DNA from: JAGLOK01 sp023139005
Lineage (GTDB): Bacteria; Bacillota; Clostridia; Christensenellales; UMGS416
Length of the DNA: 64,000 bases
Direction of reading: 5' to 3'
Assembly (NCBI GenBank): GCA_030637745.1
Contig: DAOWFX010000123.1
Location: 7,906-71,905 of the forward strand
The notes beneath the pieces were generated by a model. The model worked only from the letters and a program-made list of their open reading frames with translations, was not told the DNA's origin and ran no database searches. Both the position numbers and the translations under genes were made by a program. Below are positions 52,858 through 63,379 of the stretch, in pieces (the stretch's first letter is position 1; each line of letters begins with the position of its first letter).

Positions 52858-52906
52858 ACGTTCAAAACATTTTGGCATTAAGCCATTTTTAGTTTGAGCG
52901 TTTTTT
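52858..52906 (+). terminator. Terminator-like hairpin in the amtB leader
   Basis: ACGTTCAAAAC pairs with GTTTGAGCGT (one wobble, one bulge) around a loop with an inner hairpin (TGGC/GCCA), followed by TTTTTT. It lies between the amtB promoter and its ribosome site, so it would stop amtB transcripts unless antiterminated; it may also end read-through from the AEC gene. Confidence 0.65.
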
Positions 52907-52928
52907 ATTATATTAAAGGAGGAAACAA

Positions 52929-54191
52929 GTGGAGATAGATCTGATATTGGCAGTAAATACAGTCTGGATAATCACAGCGGCCGCACTGGTGTTTATTATG
53001 CATGCAGGGTTTGCGTGTGTAGAAGCAGGATTTACTCAGTCAAAAAACACAGCAAACATTATTATGAAAAATTTTATGACAATAGCTATCGGTACATTGT
53101 GCTATTATATTATAGGCTTTTCGTTAATGTTTGGCGAGGATGTCTTTGGAATTGGGATTTTAGGCTGGAGTGGATTTGGCATACAAAATTCTAAGGTAGT
53201 TGAAGGACTAATAGGAAATAATCAAGAAGGGTATATATTGCCGCTTAATGTCTTCTGGTTTTTCCAAGCAGTGTTTGCGGCAACATGTGCAACCATTGTA
53301 TCAGGCGCAGTAGCAGAAAGAACAAAGTTTAATGTTTATTTATTCTTCTGCCTATTTATGTGTTCGTTTATATATCCAATAACAGGTCACTGGATATGGG
53401 GTGGAGGTTGGCTTTCAAACTTAGGGTTTCATGATTTTGCAGGCTCAACAGCAGTTCATGCAGTGGGAGGGTTTGCAGCTCTTGCCGCTGCAAAGACAAT
53501 AGGCGCACGTGCAGGTAAGTATACAAATCGTAAGAAGGTAAATGTAATTCCTGCACATTCAATACCGTTGGGTGCATTGGGAGTTTTGCTTTTATGGTTT
53601 GGTTGGTTTGGTTTTAATTGTGGTTCAACTCTTGCAGCAGATCCATATGCTATCGGAACAGTAGCAGTAAATACTATTCTAGCAGGAGCAGCAGCAGCCC
53701 TTACAACAATGCTTTTTACCTACATTAGAAGCAAAAAAGCAGATGTAGGGATGACACTCAATGGTTGCCTTGCAGGACTTGTAGGTATCACTGCGGGATG
53801 TGATGCAGTTAGCTCTGGTGGTGCCATTGTTATTGGTATAGTATGTGCAGTACTCATGGTAATTGTAATTGAAACAATTGATGGGAAATTATTTATAGAT
53901 GATCCGGTAGGAGCTATATCAGTACATGGTTTTTGCGGTATGATAGGTACTGTGTTGGTTGGGGTCTTTGCACGTGATGGAGGACTGCTTTATGGTGGTG
54001 GTTGGTCAATGGTAGGCATACAAGCATTAGGGGTTGCAGCTTGTGGAGGATTCGCACTTGTAGCATCTGCCTTGTATTTTAAGATTTTAAAGCATACAGT
54101 TAAAGTACGAGTACACAGAAGGGAAGAGGTAGAAGGCTTAGATACAGTGGAACATGGAATATCTGCATATAATGGTATGTTGGGACTATAA
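52929..54191 (+). CDS. amtB: Ammonium transporter
   Basis: A trimeric ammonia/ammonium channel, 420 residues with 11 helices. Family motifs: AGFACVEAGFTQSKN, GHWIWGGGWL, FHDFAGSTAVHAVGG (with a pore His), and DPVGAISVHGFCGMIGTVLVG (second pore His). AAAGGAGGAAACAA precedes the GTG start. No glnK gene follows it here, unusual for amtB. glnA follows after about 190 bases. Confidence 0.95.
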   Translation: MEIDLILAVNTVWIITAAALVFIMHAGFACVEAGFTQSKNTANIIMKNFMTIAIGTLCYYIIGFSLMFGEDVFGIGILGWSGFGIQNSKVVEGLIGNNQEGYILPLNVFWFFQAVFAATCATIVSGAVAERTKFNVYLFFCLFMCSFIYPITGHWIWGGGWLSNLGFHDFAGSTAVHAVGGFAALAAAKTIGARAGKYTNRKKVNVIPAHSIPLGALGVLLLWFGWFGFNCGSTLAADPYAIGTVAVNTILAGAAAALTTMLFTYIRSKKADVGMTLNGCLAGLVGITAGCDAVSSGGAIVIGIVCAVLMVIVIETIDGKLFIDDPVGAISVHGFCGMIGTVLVGVFARDGGLLYGGGWSMVGIQALGVAACGGFALVASALYFKILKHTVKVRVHRREEVEGLDTVEHGISAYNGMLGL

Positions 54192-54245
54192 GGCTTGACA
54201 AAAACATTAATTGCAGCAAAAATATTATATATTTTCAAAAACTAA

Positions 54246-54273
54246 TTGCAAGATTAAGAAAAAGGTATATAAT
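54246..54273 (+). promoter_or_regulatory. glnA promoter
   Basis: TTGCAA (54246-54251) and TATAAT (54268-54273) are 16 bp apart. Downstream, TGCAGG and CCTGCA (54285-54310) form an inverted repeat in the leader. Confidence 0.55.
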
Positions 54274-54385
54274 AGTATAAAATGTGCAGGAAAATAAATA
54301 TAAACCTGCAATATTGGCAAAACTCAACACTAATAATACTTATTTTTACAATAAATAAGAAACTCATAACAATCTGGAGGATAAA

Positions 54386-55717
54386 ATGGCTAAATATTCA
54401 AAAAAAGATGTACTAAAAATAGCAGAAGAGAACGATGTAAAGTTTATAAGACTACAGTTTACAGATGTATTTGGTAAGATGAAAAATGTAGCAATCACAA
54501 TAGATCAATTAGAAAAAGCACTGGATGGACAGTGTATGTTTGATGGATCATCTATTGAGGGTTTTGTGCGCATTGAAGAAAGTGATATGTACCTACGTCC
54601 TGATCCGGATACCTTTGTTATTTTCCCTTGGCGACCACAAGTGGGTAGAGTCGCAAGATTGATATGTGATATCTACACTTCTGATGGAATTCCATTTGAA
54701 GGAGATCCAAGATATATACTTAAAAAAGTATTAAAAGAAGCAGAAGATATGGGGTATTCATATAATGTTGGACCGGAATGCGAATTCTTCTTGTTCCAAG
54801 TAGATGAAAATGGAGATCCAACAACTATAACACATGATAATGCGGGTTATTTTGATCTAGCTCCAATTGACATGGGCGAAGATGCAAGACGAGACATGTG
54901 CTTGGTACTTGAGGAAATGGGCTTTGAAATAGAAGCATCACATCACGAAGTGGCACATGGACAGCATGAAATCGACTTCAAATATGACTCAGCGCTTACT
55001 ACAGCAGACAATATTATGACATTTAAGATGGTAGTAAAATCCATCGCAAAGCGTCATGGGTTATATGCAACATTTCTTCCTAAACCACTCTTTGGAAAGA
55101 ATGGTTCAGGTATGCATACAAACCAGTCCTTATCCAAAAACGGTAAGAACGCTTTTTATGATAAATCCGATAGTCGTGGGTTATCCAAAGAATGCTACAG
55201 TTTTATTGCTGGAGTGTTAAAGCATGTAAAAGGGTTTACTGCGATAACAAACCCTATAGTAAATTCATATAAGCGCTTAGTTCCGGGTTATGAAGCGCCG
55301 GTCTATATTGCTTGGGCTTCAAAGAACCGTTCACCACTAATTCGTATTCCAGCATCTCGTGGGGAGGGCACTCGAATAGAGCTTCGTAATCCAGACCCTA
55401 CATGCAATCCATATCTATCACTTGCTTGCAATTTAGCGGCAGGTCTTGATGGAATTAAAGATGCGCTCATACCACCGAACTCAATTGAAAGCAATATATA
55501 CAACATGCATGCAAATGAAAGGGACAATCATGGTATCGATAGCCTTCCTGCAGATCTTAACGAAGCAATCAAATTGATGGAGGCAGATGAATTAGTTAAG
55601 AAAACAATAGGTGAGCATGTTTTTGAAAACTATATAACAGCAAAAAGGAAAGAATGGGATGAATACCGCACCCAAGTATATCAATGGGAATTAGATAAAT
55701 ATTTATCTGAATATTAG
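54386..55717 (+). CDS. glnA: Glutamine synthetase, type I
   Basis: Makes glutamine from glutamate, ammonia and ATP. The 443-residue length is that of the Firmicute GSI-alpha form. Motifs: FDGSSIEGFVRIEESDMYLRPD, GPECEFFLF, VAHGQHEIDF, GKNGSGMHTNQSL, and RNPDPTCNPYLSLA with the Glu/Arg active-site loop RIPASRGEGTRIELR. No adenylylation Tyr loop is apparent. AATCTGGAGGATAAA precedes the ATG. Confidence 0.97.
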   Translation: MAKYSKKDVLKIAEENDVKFIRLQFTDVFGKMKNVAITIDQLEKALDGQCMFDGSSIEGFVRIEESDMYLRPDPDTFVIFPWRPQVGRVARLICDIYTSDGIPFEGDPRYILKKVLKEAEDMGYSYNVGPECEFFLFQVDENGDPTTITHDNAGYFDLAPIDMGEDARRDMCLVLEEMGFEIEASHHEVAHGQHEIDFKYDSALTTADNIMTFKMVVKSIAKRHGLYATFLPKPLFGKNGSGMHTNQSLSKNGKNAFYDKSDSRGLSKECYSFIAGVLKHVKGFTAITNPIVNSYKRLVPGYEAPVYIAWASKNRSPLIRIPASRGEGTRIELRNPDPTCNPYLSLACNLAAGLDGIKDALIPPNSIESNIYNMHANERDNHGIDSLPADLNEAIKLMEADELVKKTIGEHVFENYITAKRKEWDEYRTQVYQWELDKYLSEY

Positions 55718-55793
55718 ATTTTTCAAAGACGTAATGCTTTTTGATTAATCAATTCAAGATAGTAAGAGTTTCCAGGTTTATTGATGAGGGGGG

Positions 55794-56393
55794 GTGGCAC
55801 TGTTGGTTTCTGGTGAAGTATTGCTTGTAATGCGAAACGGAAATGTTTGCATGCAGGTTGAAAAATTAATAAATAGCTTTAAACACAGAATCACTGCAGT
55901 TAGTCACAGCGCAGGGAATGCTATAAGAATTGCAGGTATTAAGAAGTTTGATATTATCTTATGTAGCAACAATCTACCCGATATGACGGGTCTTGATATG
56001 GCTATTGATATTTCTAGTAAAACAGATGCAAGTATATTACTTATTACTACATCCGAAGAAAAGATGTATGTAGAAAACAATTGTACAGAATATGACATAA
56101 CATGTTTGGTGAAACCGGTTTCTAAAGTGGTACTTCAACATACATTAGAAATTGCAATGAAATACAGGCAAAGACTGTATGGTGTCGTACGTGAAAGAGA
56201 TCGTCTGCAAAGGACATTAGATAGAAGGTCAATTGTTGCAAAAGCTAAAGCAGTACTAATTGAGCAAAACAAAATGAGTGAACCTGAGGCTTATAGGGTA
56301 ATACAAAAGACCTCTATGGATTCAGGAATTCCCATTAAGGAAATTGCACAAACAATAATTGACACAAAAGGTAAGGAGTTTTACAGATACTAA
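55794..56393 (+). CDS. Response regulator with ANTAR RNA-binding domain
   Basis: An antitermination regulator of 199 residues. A receiver-like domain (about 10-120) has KKFDIILCSNNLPDMTGLD, where the normal phospho-Asp position reads Cys-Ser-Asn, so it may not be phosphorylated normally. The C-terminal ANTAR domain is RSIVAKAKAVLIEQNKMSEPEAYRVIQKTSMDSGIPIKEIAQTII. ANTAR domains bind hairpins in leaders and block terminators. The GTG is the listed start; a TTG at 55803 fits the GAGGGGGGG ribosome site better. It lies between glnA and gltB, its probable targets. Confidence 0.86.
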   Translation: MALLVSGEVLLVMRNGNVCMQVEKLINSFKHRITAVSHSAGNAIRIAGIKKFDIILCSNNLPDMTGLDMAIDISSKTDASILLITTSEEKMYVENNCTEYDITCLVKPVSKVVLQHTLEIAMKYRQRLYGVVRERDRLQRTLDRRSIVAKAKAVLIEQNKMSEPEAYRVIQKTSMDSGIPIKEIAQTIIDTKGKEFYRY

Positions 56394-56421
56394 TAATCGT
56401 AGTGTTTGTATGGAGGTAACA

Positions 56422-59400
56422 ATGACAACTATAAAACGACCCGAAGCACAGGGGCTCTATCGACCGGAGTTTGAGCATGATGCATGTGGAATGGGTTTTA
56501 TTGCACATTTGGATGGCATTTCATCAAGAGATATTGTTGATGATGGTTTAACGATACTTGAAAGATTGGTACATCGTGGTGGCACGGGAGCTGAAGAAGA
56601 TACAGGCGATGGTGCAGGGATACTAATGGCGATGCCGGATCAATTCTTACGCAAGGTATGCAAAGAAAATAATATAGATCTTCCTATACTGGGTGACTAT
56701 GCTGTGGGTATGCTTTTTGTTCCGCGAGATGAAGATCGACGTGAAGCACTAATGAAAACAACGTGTAAAATCATCTCGAGCATGGGATTCACATTAGTAC
56801 ACACTCGGGAAATTCCATATAATTATTTTGATGCAGGTCCTGCAGCGAGGGATTGTATGCCGGTGTTTCATCAATTGTTTATCACAGGTGAAGGTAACTT
56901 TCGAGTCGAAGGTAGTTTTGAACATAAGCTATATGTACTACGACGTAAGTTGGAGCAAAAGATACGTTCTGCAGGCAATGACGACTACTATTTCTCGTCA
57001 CTTTCATCCAAAACTTTAGTTTATAAAGGCATGCTACATGCATGGCAACTTAGAAATTTTTATCCAGACTTATGTGATGATGACATGCAAACATCTATCT
57101 GTGTCGTACACTCTAGATTTTCAACAAATACATTTCCTTCTTGGGATCGTGCACAACCGTGTCGATTGATTGCACACAATGGCGAGATTAACACATTACG
57201 AGGGAACAAAAACTGGTTTCATTCAAGAGAGACAGTGGATGATGGCGGTGTATTCAAAAACGTTCGAAGTGCTGTGATACCCGTGCTTGATGAAAATGGC
57301 TCAGACTCTACAGTTTTTGACAATTGCTTAGAATTTTTGACATTACAAGGACGACCGATTGCACAAGTATTACTAATGATGATACCGGAAGCGTGGTCAA
57401 AGGCTGTTGATGTTTCCCCTGAGATGAAAGCATTTTATGAGTATAATGCAACCATTATGGAGCCATGGGATGGTCCCGCTGCAATTTGCTTTTCAGATGG
57501 TGATTTTGCAGGTGCTATATTGGATAGAAACGGATTGCGTCCTGCGCGGTTTTTAGAAACTAAAGATCGACGTGTGGTACTTGCAAGTGAGTCTGGTGTA
57601 CTTGATATTCCTGAAAATCAAGTCATTTCAAAGGGTCGATTGGGTCCAGGCGAGATGATACTTATCGATACAAAAACAGGAAGCATTATGCGGGATAATG
57701 AAGTTAAGCAAGGCTACGCTCAAAGATATCCTTATGAGAAATGGCTTGATGATTATCGTATGCAGCTGGATGCTACACCTCAAACAAGTATAGTTCAAGA
57801 AAGAATAGAGGGTTCAGCATTGGACACATCACTTAAAGCATTTGGCTATACACATGAAAGTATTTACTCTATTGTTGTTCCAATGGCAAATGATGCAAAA
57901 GAACCCATTTCAGCAATGGGTGTAGATACCCCCATTGCAGTGTTGTCTAAGCAATATCAACCATTATATAATTATTTCAAACAACTATTTGCACAGGTTA
58001 CCAATCCACCGATTGATGCACTGCGAGAAGAAGTTGTAACAGGAACAGAGCTATTTCTTGGTAATTCCGGTCAGTTTACCAATGATGTCGCAGAAAATTG
58101 TAGGAAGCTTAGGTTAGATTCTCCAATTATTGATAGTAAACAGTATTCCCGAATTATTTCTCTTAATAGTGATGGCTTTAAAAGCGTACAAATACCTATA
58201 CTATACGATGTGCGACGTGGCGGAGAAGCGTTGGAGGCTGCACTAAACAATGTTTTCATGAGTGCACTAACAGCAATTGATAGTGATGCAACAATACTTA
58301 TATTATCTGATAAGAATTTTGACAAAGATAAGGCTGGAATTCCAGCTTTGCTTGCAGTATCTGGGCTACATCATTTTCTCATACGACAAGGACTTAGAGG
58401 TAAGGTTGACATTGTACTCGATTCAGCAGAGCCTTTTGAGGTGCATCATTTTGCAGCTCTGGTCGGTTTTGGTGCCTCGGCTATACATCCATATCTAGCA
58501 TTTTCTTTGATTGAGGATTCAGTGAAGGAAGGTATTATAAGAAATATTCCTAAAGACAAGGCAATTAATAATTACATGAAAGCGGTAGTTAATGGTATTG
58601 TAAAAATCATGTCTAAGATGGGTATATCAACAATTGCTGGATATCAAGGTGCACAGGTATTTGAAGCATTGGGAATATCTCAAAGAGTTATAGATAAATA
58701 TTTCACAGGCACAGTGAGTCGAATAGAAGGACTTGAGATTTCACATATTGCACAAGAAATAGCAAAACGACATAATACAGCCTATGATTCAAAGAGAAAA
58801 GATCCACTAGCATCCGGAGGACAGTTCCAGTATACAACTGATGGTGAATACCATATGTACAATCCTGAAACTATTCATATATTCCAACAAGCTGTTAGAA
58901 AAGGCGATTATGAATTATATAAACAGTACTATAGTAAATTGGAATTAGAAAACGAACAAAAAAGTACGTTACGTGCACTTCTAGATTTTAAAACAAACAA
59001 AAACAATGAAGTGCCACTCAGTGAAGTTGAACCGGTTGAACGTATTGTCACACGATTCAAAACAGGTGCAATGAGTTATGGCTCAATCGGCGAGGAAGCA
59101 CATAAGTGCATGGCTATTGCAATGAATAGGCTTAAAGGAAAGTCTAATTCAGGAGAAGGCGGTGAAGACCCAGACAGATTGAACGAAGATGAAAATGGAG
59201 ATATTGCATCATCAGCGATTAAGCAGGTCGCATCCGGTCGTTTTGGAGTTACTGCACAGTATTTAGCTAGTGCAAAAGAAATACAGATAAAGATGGCACA
59301 AGGGGCAAAACCTGGTGAGGGAGGACATCTGCCGGGACACAAGGTGTACCCATGGATTGCAAAGGTAAGAAATTCAACGCCGGGAGTTGGGTTGATATCT

Positions 59401-60969
59401 CCACCACCACATCACGATATTTATTCAATTGAAGACTTGGCGCAATTAATATACGATTTGAAAAACGCAAATTCCTCTGCACGAATTAATGTTAAATTAG
59501 TATCAGAAGCGGGTGTTGGAACTATTGCAGCCGGAGTTGCTAAAAGCAGAGCAGATGTTATCTTGATATCAGGACATGATGGTGGCACGGGCGCATCTCC
59601 TAGGACATCCATACAACATGCGGGACTACCTTGGGAATTGGGTGTTGCAGAAACGCATCATACACTTGAGATGAATGGACTACGTGATAGAGTACTACTT
59701 GAAACTGATGGTAAGATGATGTCAGGGCGTGATGTTGCGATTGCAGCGTTACTGGGTGCTGAAGAGTATGGCTTTGCAACCCTCCCATTAGTTTCATTGG
59801 GGTGCATAATGATGCGTGTATGTAATCTTAATACGTGTCCTGTTGGAGTAGCAACGCAAAATCCAGAGCTTCGTAAATTCTTTAGTGGCAAACCAGAATA
59901 TGTTGAAAATTGCTTGATTTTTATTGCACAACATCTTAGAGAAATCATGGCAGAACTCGGCTTTAGGTCACTTGATGAGATGATTGGGCGTTCTGACTTG
60001 CTTGTACAGAAAGAGGATTTGAAAGGTAATGCTGCTTCTGTCAACTTATCTTCAATGTTAGAGTTTTCAAAAAATATTGGACCAAAGCATATGGCACCTC
60101 GTACAGGAGCTACTGAGTGGGAGCATTATTTTGCATCTGTTAAAGCATTGGTTGATACAGGTGAAAAAGTAGTTGTTAAAATGAATACACAAAACACAGA
60201 TCGTACCACAGGAACAAGAATGGGTACATGGATTGCAAAGAGATATGGTAATTATGGAATTGAAAAAGACACGATAACATACAAGCTAAAAGGAACAGCA
60301 GGTCAAAGCTTGGGTGCTTTTATTCCGCAAGCAATAACAATGGAATTAATGGGTGATGCCAATGACTATGTTGCAAAAGGTATGTGTGGAGGTAAGGTGA
60401 TTATTTACCCACCGAATGATGCAACATATGAAGCACATGAAAATACTATTATAGGAAATGTAGCATGTTATGGAGCAACAGATGGTGAATTATACGTTCG
60501 CGGATTGGCAGGAGAAAGATTCTGTGTAAGAAATTCCGGAGTCACTGCAGTAGTTGAAGGTATAGGCGATCATGGTTGTGAATACATGACAGGTGGAACA
60601 GTTGCAATATTAGGACCAGTAGGTTATAACTTTGCAGCAGGAATGTCAGGCGGAGTAGCATATGTATACGATAAAGTAGGAGATTTTTCTAAGCATTGTA
60701 ACATGGAGATGATAACACTTGAAAAAGTAGAAGATAAATCAGAACAGATCAAGCTTCATCAAATGATTAAAAAGCATAAATTGTATACAGGCTCCTCAGT
60801 TGCAGACAAGATAATTGGCGATTGGGATAACAGTATCAAAAAATTTGTAAAAGTATTGCCGATTGACTACAAACAAATGCTAGATGAAATAGAAAAAGCA
60901 AGAAAAGAAGGACTTGATGGGAACGAGATGTTGACTGTTGCATTTGAACGCAAAGTAGCTTCAAAATAA
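56422..60969 (+). CDS. gltB: Glutamate synthase large subunit
   Basis: Makes two glutamates from glutamine and 2-oxoglutarate. The 1515-residue protein has the class II amidotransferase Cys in HDACGMGFIAHL after a short propeptide, the FSTNTFPSW region, the central domain, the FMN barrel (TGAMSYGSIGEEAH, then RADVILISGHDGGTGASP), the 3Fe-4S cysteines in CIMMRVCNLNTCPVG, and a C-terminal GXGXG domain. The ATG at 56422 has TGGAGGTAAC upstream; upstream frame residues are not used. Confidence 0.97.
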   Translation: MTTIKRPEAQGLYRPEFEHDACGMGFIAHLDGISSRDIVDDGLTILERLVHRGGTGAEEDTGDGAGILMAMPDQFLRKVCKENNIDLPILGDYAVGMLFVPRDEDRREALMKTTCKIISSMGFTLVHTREIPYNYFDAGPAARDCMPVFHQLFITGEGNFRVEGSFEHKLYVLRRKLEQKIRSAGNDDYYFSSLSSKTLVYKGMLHAWQLRNFYPDLCDDDMQTSICVVHSRFSTNTFPSWDRAQPCRLIAHNGEINTLRGNKNWFHSRETVDDGGVFKNVRSAVIPVLDENGSDSTVFDNCLEFLTLQGRPIAQVLLMMIPEAWSKAVDVSPEMKAFYEYNATIMEPWDGPAAICFSDGDFAGAILDRNGLRPARFLETKDRRVVLASESGVLDIPENQVISKGRLGPGEMILIDTKTGSIMRDNEVKQGYAQRYPYEKWLDDYRMQLDATPQTSIVQERIEGSALDTSLKAFGYTHESIYSIVVPMANDAKEPISAMGVDTPIAVLSKQYQPLYNYFKQLFAQVTNPPIDALREEVVTGTELFLGNSGQFTNDVAENCRKLRLDSPIIDSKQYSRIISLNSDGFKSVQIPILYDVRRGGEALEAALNNVFMSALTAIDSDATILILSDKNFDKDKAGIPALLAVSGLHHFLIRQGLRGKVDIVLDSAEPFEVHHFAALVGFGASAIHPYLAFSLIEDSVKEGIIRNIPKDKAINNYMKAVVNGIVKIMSKMGISTIAGYQGAQVFEALGISQRVIDKYFTGTVSRIEGLEISHIAQEIAKRHNTAYDSKRKDPLASGGQFQYTTDGEYHMYNPETIHIFQQAVRKGDYELYKQYYSKLELENEQKSTLRALLDFKTNKNNEVPLSEVEPVERIVTRFKTGAMSYGSIGEEAHKCMAIAMNRLKGKSNSGEGGEDPDRLNEDENGDIASSAIKQVASGRFGVTAQYLASAKEIQIKMAQGAKPGEGGHLPGHKVYPWIAKVRNSTPGVGLISPPPHHDIYSIEDLAQLIYDLKNANSSARINVKLVSEAGVGTIAAGVAKSRADVILISGHDGGTGASPRTSIQHAGLPWELGVAETHHTLEMNGLRDRVLLETDGKMMSGRDVAIAALLGAEEYGFATLPLVSLGCIMMRVCNLNTCPVGVATQNPELRKFFSGKPEYVENCLIFIAQHLREIMAELGFRSLDEMIGRSDLLVQKEDLKGNAASVNLSSMLEFSKNIGPKHMAPRTGATEWEHYFASVKALVDTGEKVVVKMNTQNTDRTTGTRMGTWIAKRYGNYGIEKDTITYKLKGTAGQSLGAFIPQAITMELMGDANDYVAKGMCGGKVIIYPPNDATYEAHENTIIGNVACYGATDGELYVRGLAGERFCVRNSGVTAVVEGIGDHGCEYMTGGTVAILGPVGYNFAAGMSGGVAYVYDKVGDFSKHCNMEMITLEKVEDKSEQIKLHQMIKKHKLYTGSSVADKIIGDWDNSIKKFVKVLPIDYKQMLDEIEKARKEGLDGNEMLTVAFERKVASK

Positions 60970-61065
60970 CTTGTTACTTGATATAACTTGTAAAAAAACA
61001 GTCATTTATGACTTGATAGATTCTCGACGAAAATTAATTTTTTAGCGAATTATTAGGAGGATGCC

Positions 61066-62511
61066 ATGGGAAAACCAACAGGATTTCTCGAATATAAAAG
61101 AGAAAATTCTAAACAAACAAATCCGGAACAAAGACTCAAGACTTTTAATGAATTTGTACTGCCATTAGATGAAGAGACACAAAGAAACCAAGCTGCAAGA
61201 TGTACTGATTGTGGTGTACCATTTTGCTTGAGCGGTGTATTTTATGATAATGTAGTTTCAGGTTGTCCTAACAACAACTTGATTCCTGAATGGAATGAGC
61301 TTTTATATCTTGGCAAGTATAGACAAGCGTGGCAGAGGTTGGCTGTAACCAATGTGTTGCCTGAGATGACCGCGCGAGTATGTCCTGCACCTTGTGAGGG
61401 TGCTTGTACAAATGCACTAAATGGAGAACCTGTAACGATTAAGTACAATGAGTTCATGATAATTGAGAAAGCTTTTGAAAATGGTTGGGTACTCGATAGT
61501 GGACTTCCTGCAGAAAGAACAGACAAAAAGGTAGCTGTCATTGGGTCTGGACCAGCAGGACTTAGTACAGCTTGGCGACTTAATCAGCTAGGTCACATTG
61601 TTACAGTATTTGAACGAGATGATCGATTGGGTGGACTGCTGATGTATGGTATTCCCAATATGAAGCTGGACAAGAAAGTTATCGATCGTCGCATTGATGT
61701 AATGAAACAAGTGGGTATAACATTTAAGACAAATTGTGATATCGGAAAAAATATCAGTGCAAAGCAACTAAAAAGAGAGTTTGAGGCTGTTGTATTATGT
61801 GGTGGTGCAACAAGGCCAAGAGACCTAAATGTTGAAGGCAGAAATTTAACGGGAATAGAGTTTGCAGTCGACTTTCTCAAGATGACTACGCAGATGTTAT
61901 TGGAGAAAAGTGAGTACTCACTCATAAATATGCTAAAAGGTAAAAACGTCATTGTCATCGGCGGAGGAGACACAGGAAACGACTGCATTGCAACAGCACT
62001 TCGTTGTGGAGCAAAGGTAGAGCAGTTTGAAATCATGCCCCAATCTCCCGAACAGCGAACAGAAAACAACCCATGGCCACAATGGCCTACAGTTAGGAAA
62101 ACTGATTATGGACAAGAAGAAGCAATCTTTCTGCAAGGAAGAGATCCAAGGACATATGAGATTAGCACTGTTAAGTTTAACGAGAATGATGGAAAAGTAG
62201 TATCCGCTGATACAGTACTTATCAAATGGGAGTTTCCCGAAGAAGGTGGAAGACCAATTCCGGTTCCTATAAAAGATACTGAAAAGACCTACCCTTGTGA
62301 TATGGTATTATTATGCATGGGATTTACAGGACCGGAAGACTATCTGATGGATGACTTCGGTGTAAAGTCGAGCGATACTTATGACACTTCTGAGATTAAT
62401 ATTTTCACAGCAGGTGATTTTAGACGTGGACAATCATTGGTCATTTGGGGTATATTAGAAGGCAGGAAAGTTGCGGAAAGAGTCGATACTTATCTACTAA
62501 CCAACTTTTGA
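61066..62511 (+). CDS. gltD: Glutamate synthase small subunit
   Basis: The NADPH/FAD subunit that feeds electrons to GltB, 481 residues. Two iron-sulfur Cys clusters appear at the N-terminus (CTDCGVPFCLSG and GCPNNN; VCPAPCEGACT), then FAD site VAVIGSGPAGLSTAW and NADPH site IVIGGGDTGNDCI, and the end GDFRRGQSLVIWGILEGRKVAE. AGGAGGATGCC precedes the ATG. It lies 96 bases after gltB; the gap has a small AGTCAT/ATGACT hairpin. Confidence 0.97.
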   Translation: MGKPTGFLEYKRENSKQTNPEQRLKTFNEFVLPLDEETQRNQAARCTDCGVPFCLSGVFYDNVVSGCPNNNLIPEWNELLYLGKYRQAWQRLAVTNVLPEMTARVCPAPCEGACTNALNGEPVTIKYNEFMIIEKAFENGWVLDSGLPAERTDKKVAVIGSGPAGLSTAWRLNQLGHIVTVFERDDRLGGLLMYGIPNMKLDKKVIDRRIDVMKQVGITFKTNCDIGKNISAKQLKREFEAVVLCGGATRPRDLNVEGRNLTGIEFAVDFLKMTTQMLLEKSEYSLINMLKGKNVIVIGGGDTGNDCIATALRCGAKVEQFEIMPQSPEQRTENNPWPQWPTVRKTDYGQEEAIFLQGRDPRTYEISTVKFNENDGKVVSADTVLIKWEFPEEGGRPIPVPIKDTEKTYPCDMVLLCMGFTGPEDYLMDDFGVKSSDTYDTSEINIFTAGDFRRGQSLVIWGILEGRKVAERVDTYLLTNF

Positions 62512-62526
62512 TATAAGGAGAACACT

Positions 62527-63363
62527 ATGAAAATACCATTTGTGAAGATGCAAGGCGCAGGCAACGATTACGTATATATTGATGCAACGAAAATAGATAT
62601 TCCCGATATACCAAAAGCAGCAGAGATAGTATCTGATCGACATTTCGGTATTGGAAGCGATGGTTTGATTTTAATATATGATTCAGATATTGCAGACTAT
62701 AAGATGCGTATGTTCAATGCAGATGGCTCAGAAGGCCAGATGTGTGGAAACGGTATTCGTTGCGTTGCGAAATACATTTATGATCGGAATATGATAAAGA
62801 ACCTGGAAACTTCTATTGAGACAATGGCAGGAATCAAATACATTGACATGTTTCCAGATGATGAGGACAATGTAAAATCAGCACGTGTGAATATGGAAAA
62901 ACCAATTTTTGAGCCTATAGATATTCCAACTACACTGGATCCGTGCTTTGGAGTAAAAATAAAAAGGAACAGTACAGAATATGAACTATATTGCTTATCA
63001 ATGGGTAATCCACATGCAATTATGTTTGTAGAGGATGTTATGAATTATGATGTTACAACGCTGGGTTCGCTGTTTGAAAGTGACGTCATCTTCCCCGAAA
63101 GATGCAATATAGAGTTTGTAGAAGTAGTTGACAAGGAGAACGTCAATATACGTATATTTGAAAGAGGAAGTGGCGAGACGCTGTCATGTGGAACAGGTAT
63201 TTGCGCAGCAGCAGTTACTTGCATCAAGAAGGGGCTGACAAATAATCGTGTTCATATGCACTCTCCAGGAGGAACGCTTACCATCGAATACGATGGGGAT
63301 GATGTTTTCATGACAGGTCCAGCAGTAGAAGTTTTCACAGGAACAATTGAAATAGATTTTTAA
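62527..63363 (+). CDS. dapF: Diaminopimelate epimerase
   Basis: Converts LL- to meso-diaminopimelate for lysine and wall synthesis. The 278-residue protein has FVKMQGAGNDYVYID, the first catalytic Cys in GQMCGNGIRC, the second in GETLSCGTGICAAA, and GNPHAIMFVED. TATAAGGAGAACACT precedes the ATG. It is directly upstream of dapL, so the two consecutive steps share an operon. Confidence 0.96.
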   Translation: MKIPFVKMQGAGNDYVYIDATKIDIPDIPKAAEIVSDRHFGIGSDGLILIYDSDIADYKMRMFNADGSEGQMCGNGIRCVAKYIYDRNMIKNLETSIETMAGIKYIDMFPDDEDNVKSARVNMEKPIFEPIDIPTTLDPCFGVKIKRNSTEYELYCLSMGNPHAIMFVEDVMNYDVTTLGSLFESDVIFPERCNIEFVEVVDKENVNIRIFERGSGETLSCGTGICAAAVTCIKKGLTNNRVHMHSPGGTLTIEYDGDDVFMTGPAVEVFTGTIEIDF

Positions 63364-63379
63364 TATAAGGAGTACAATA

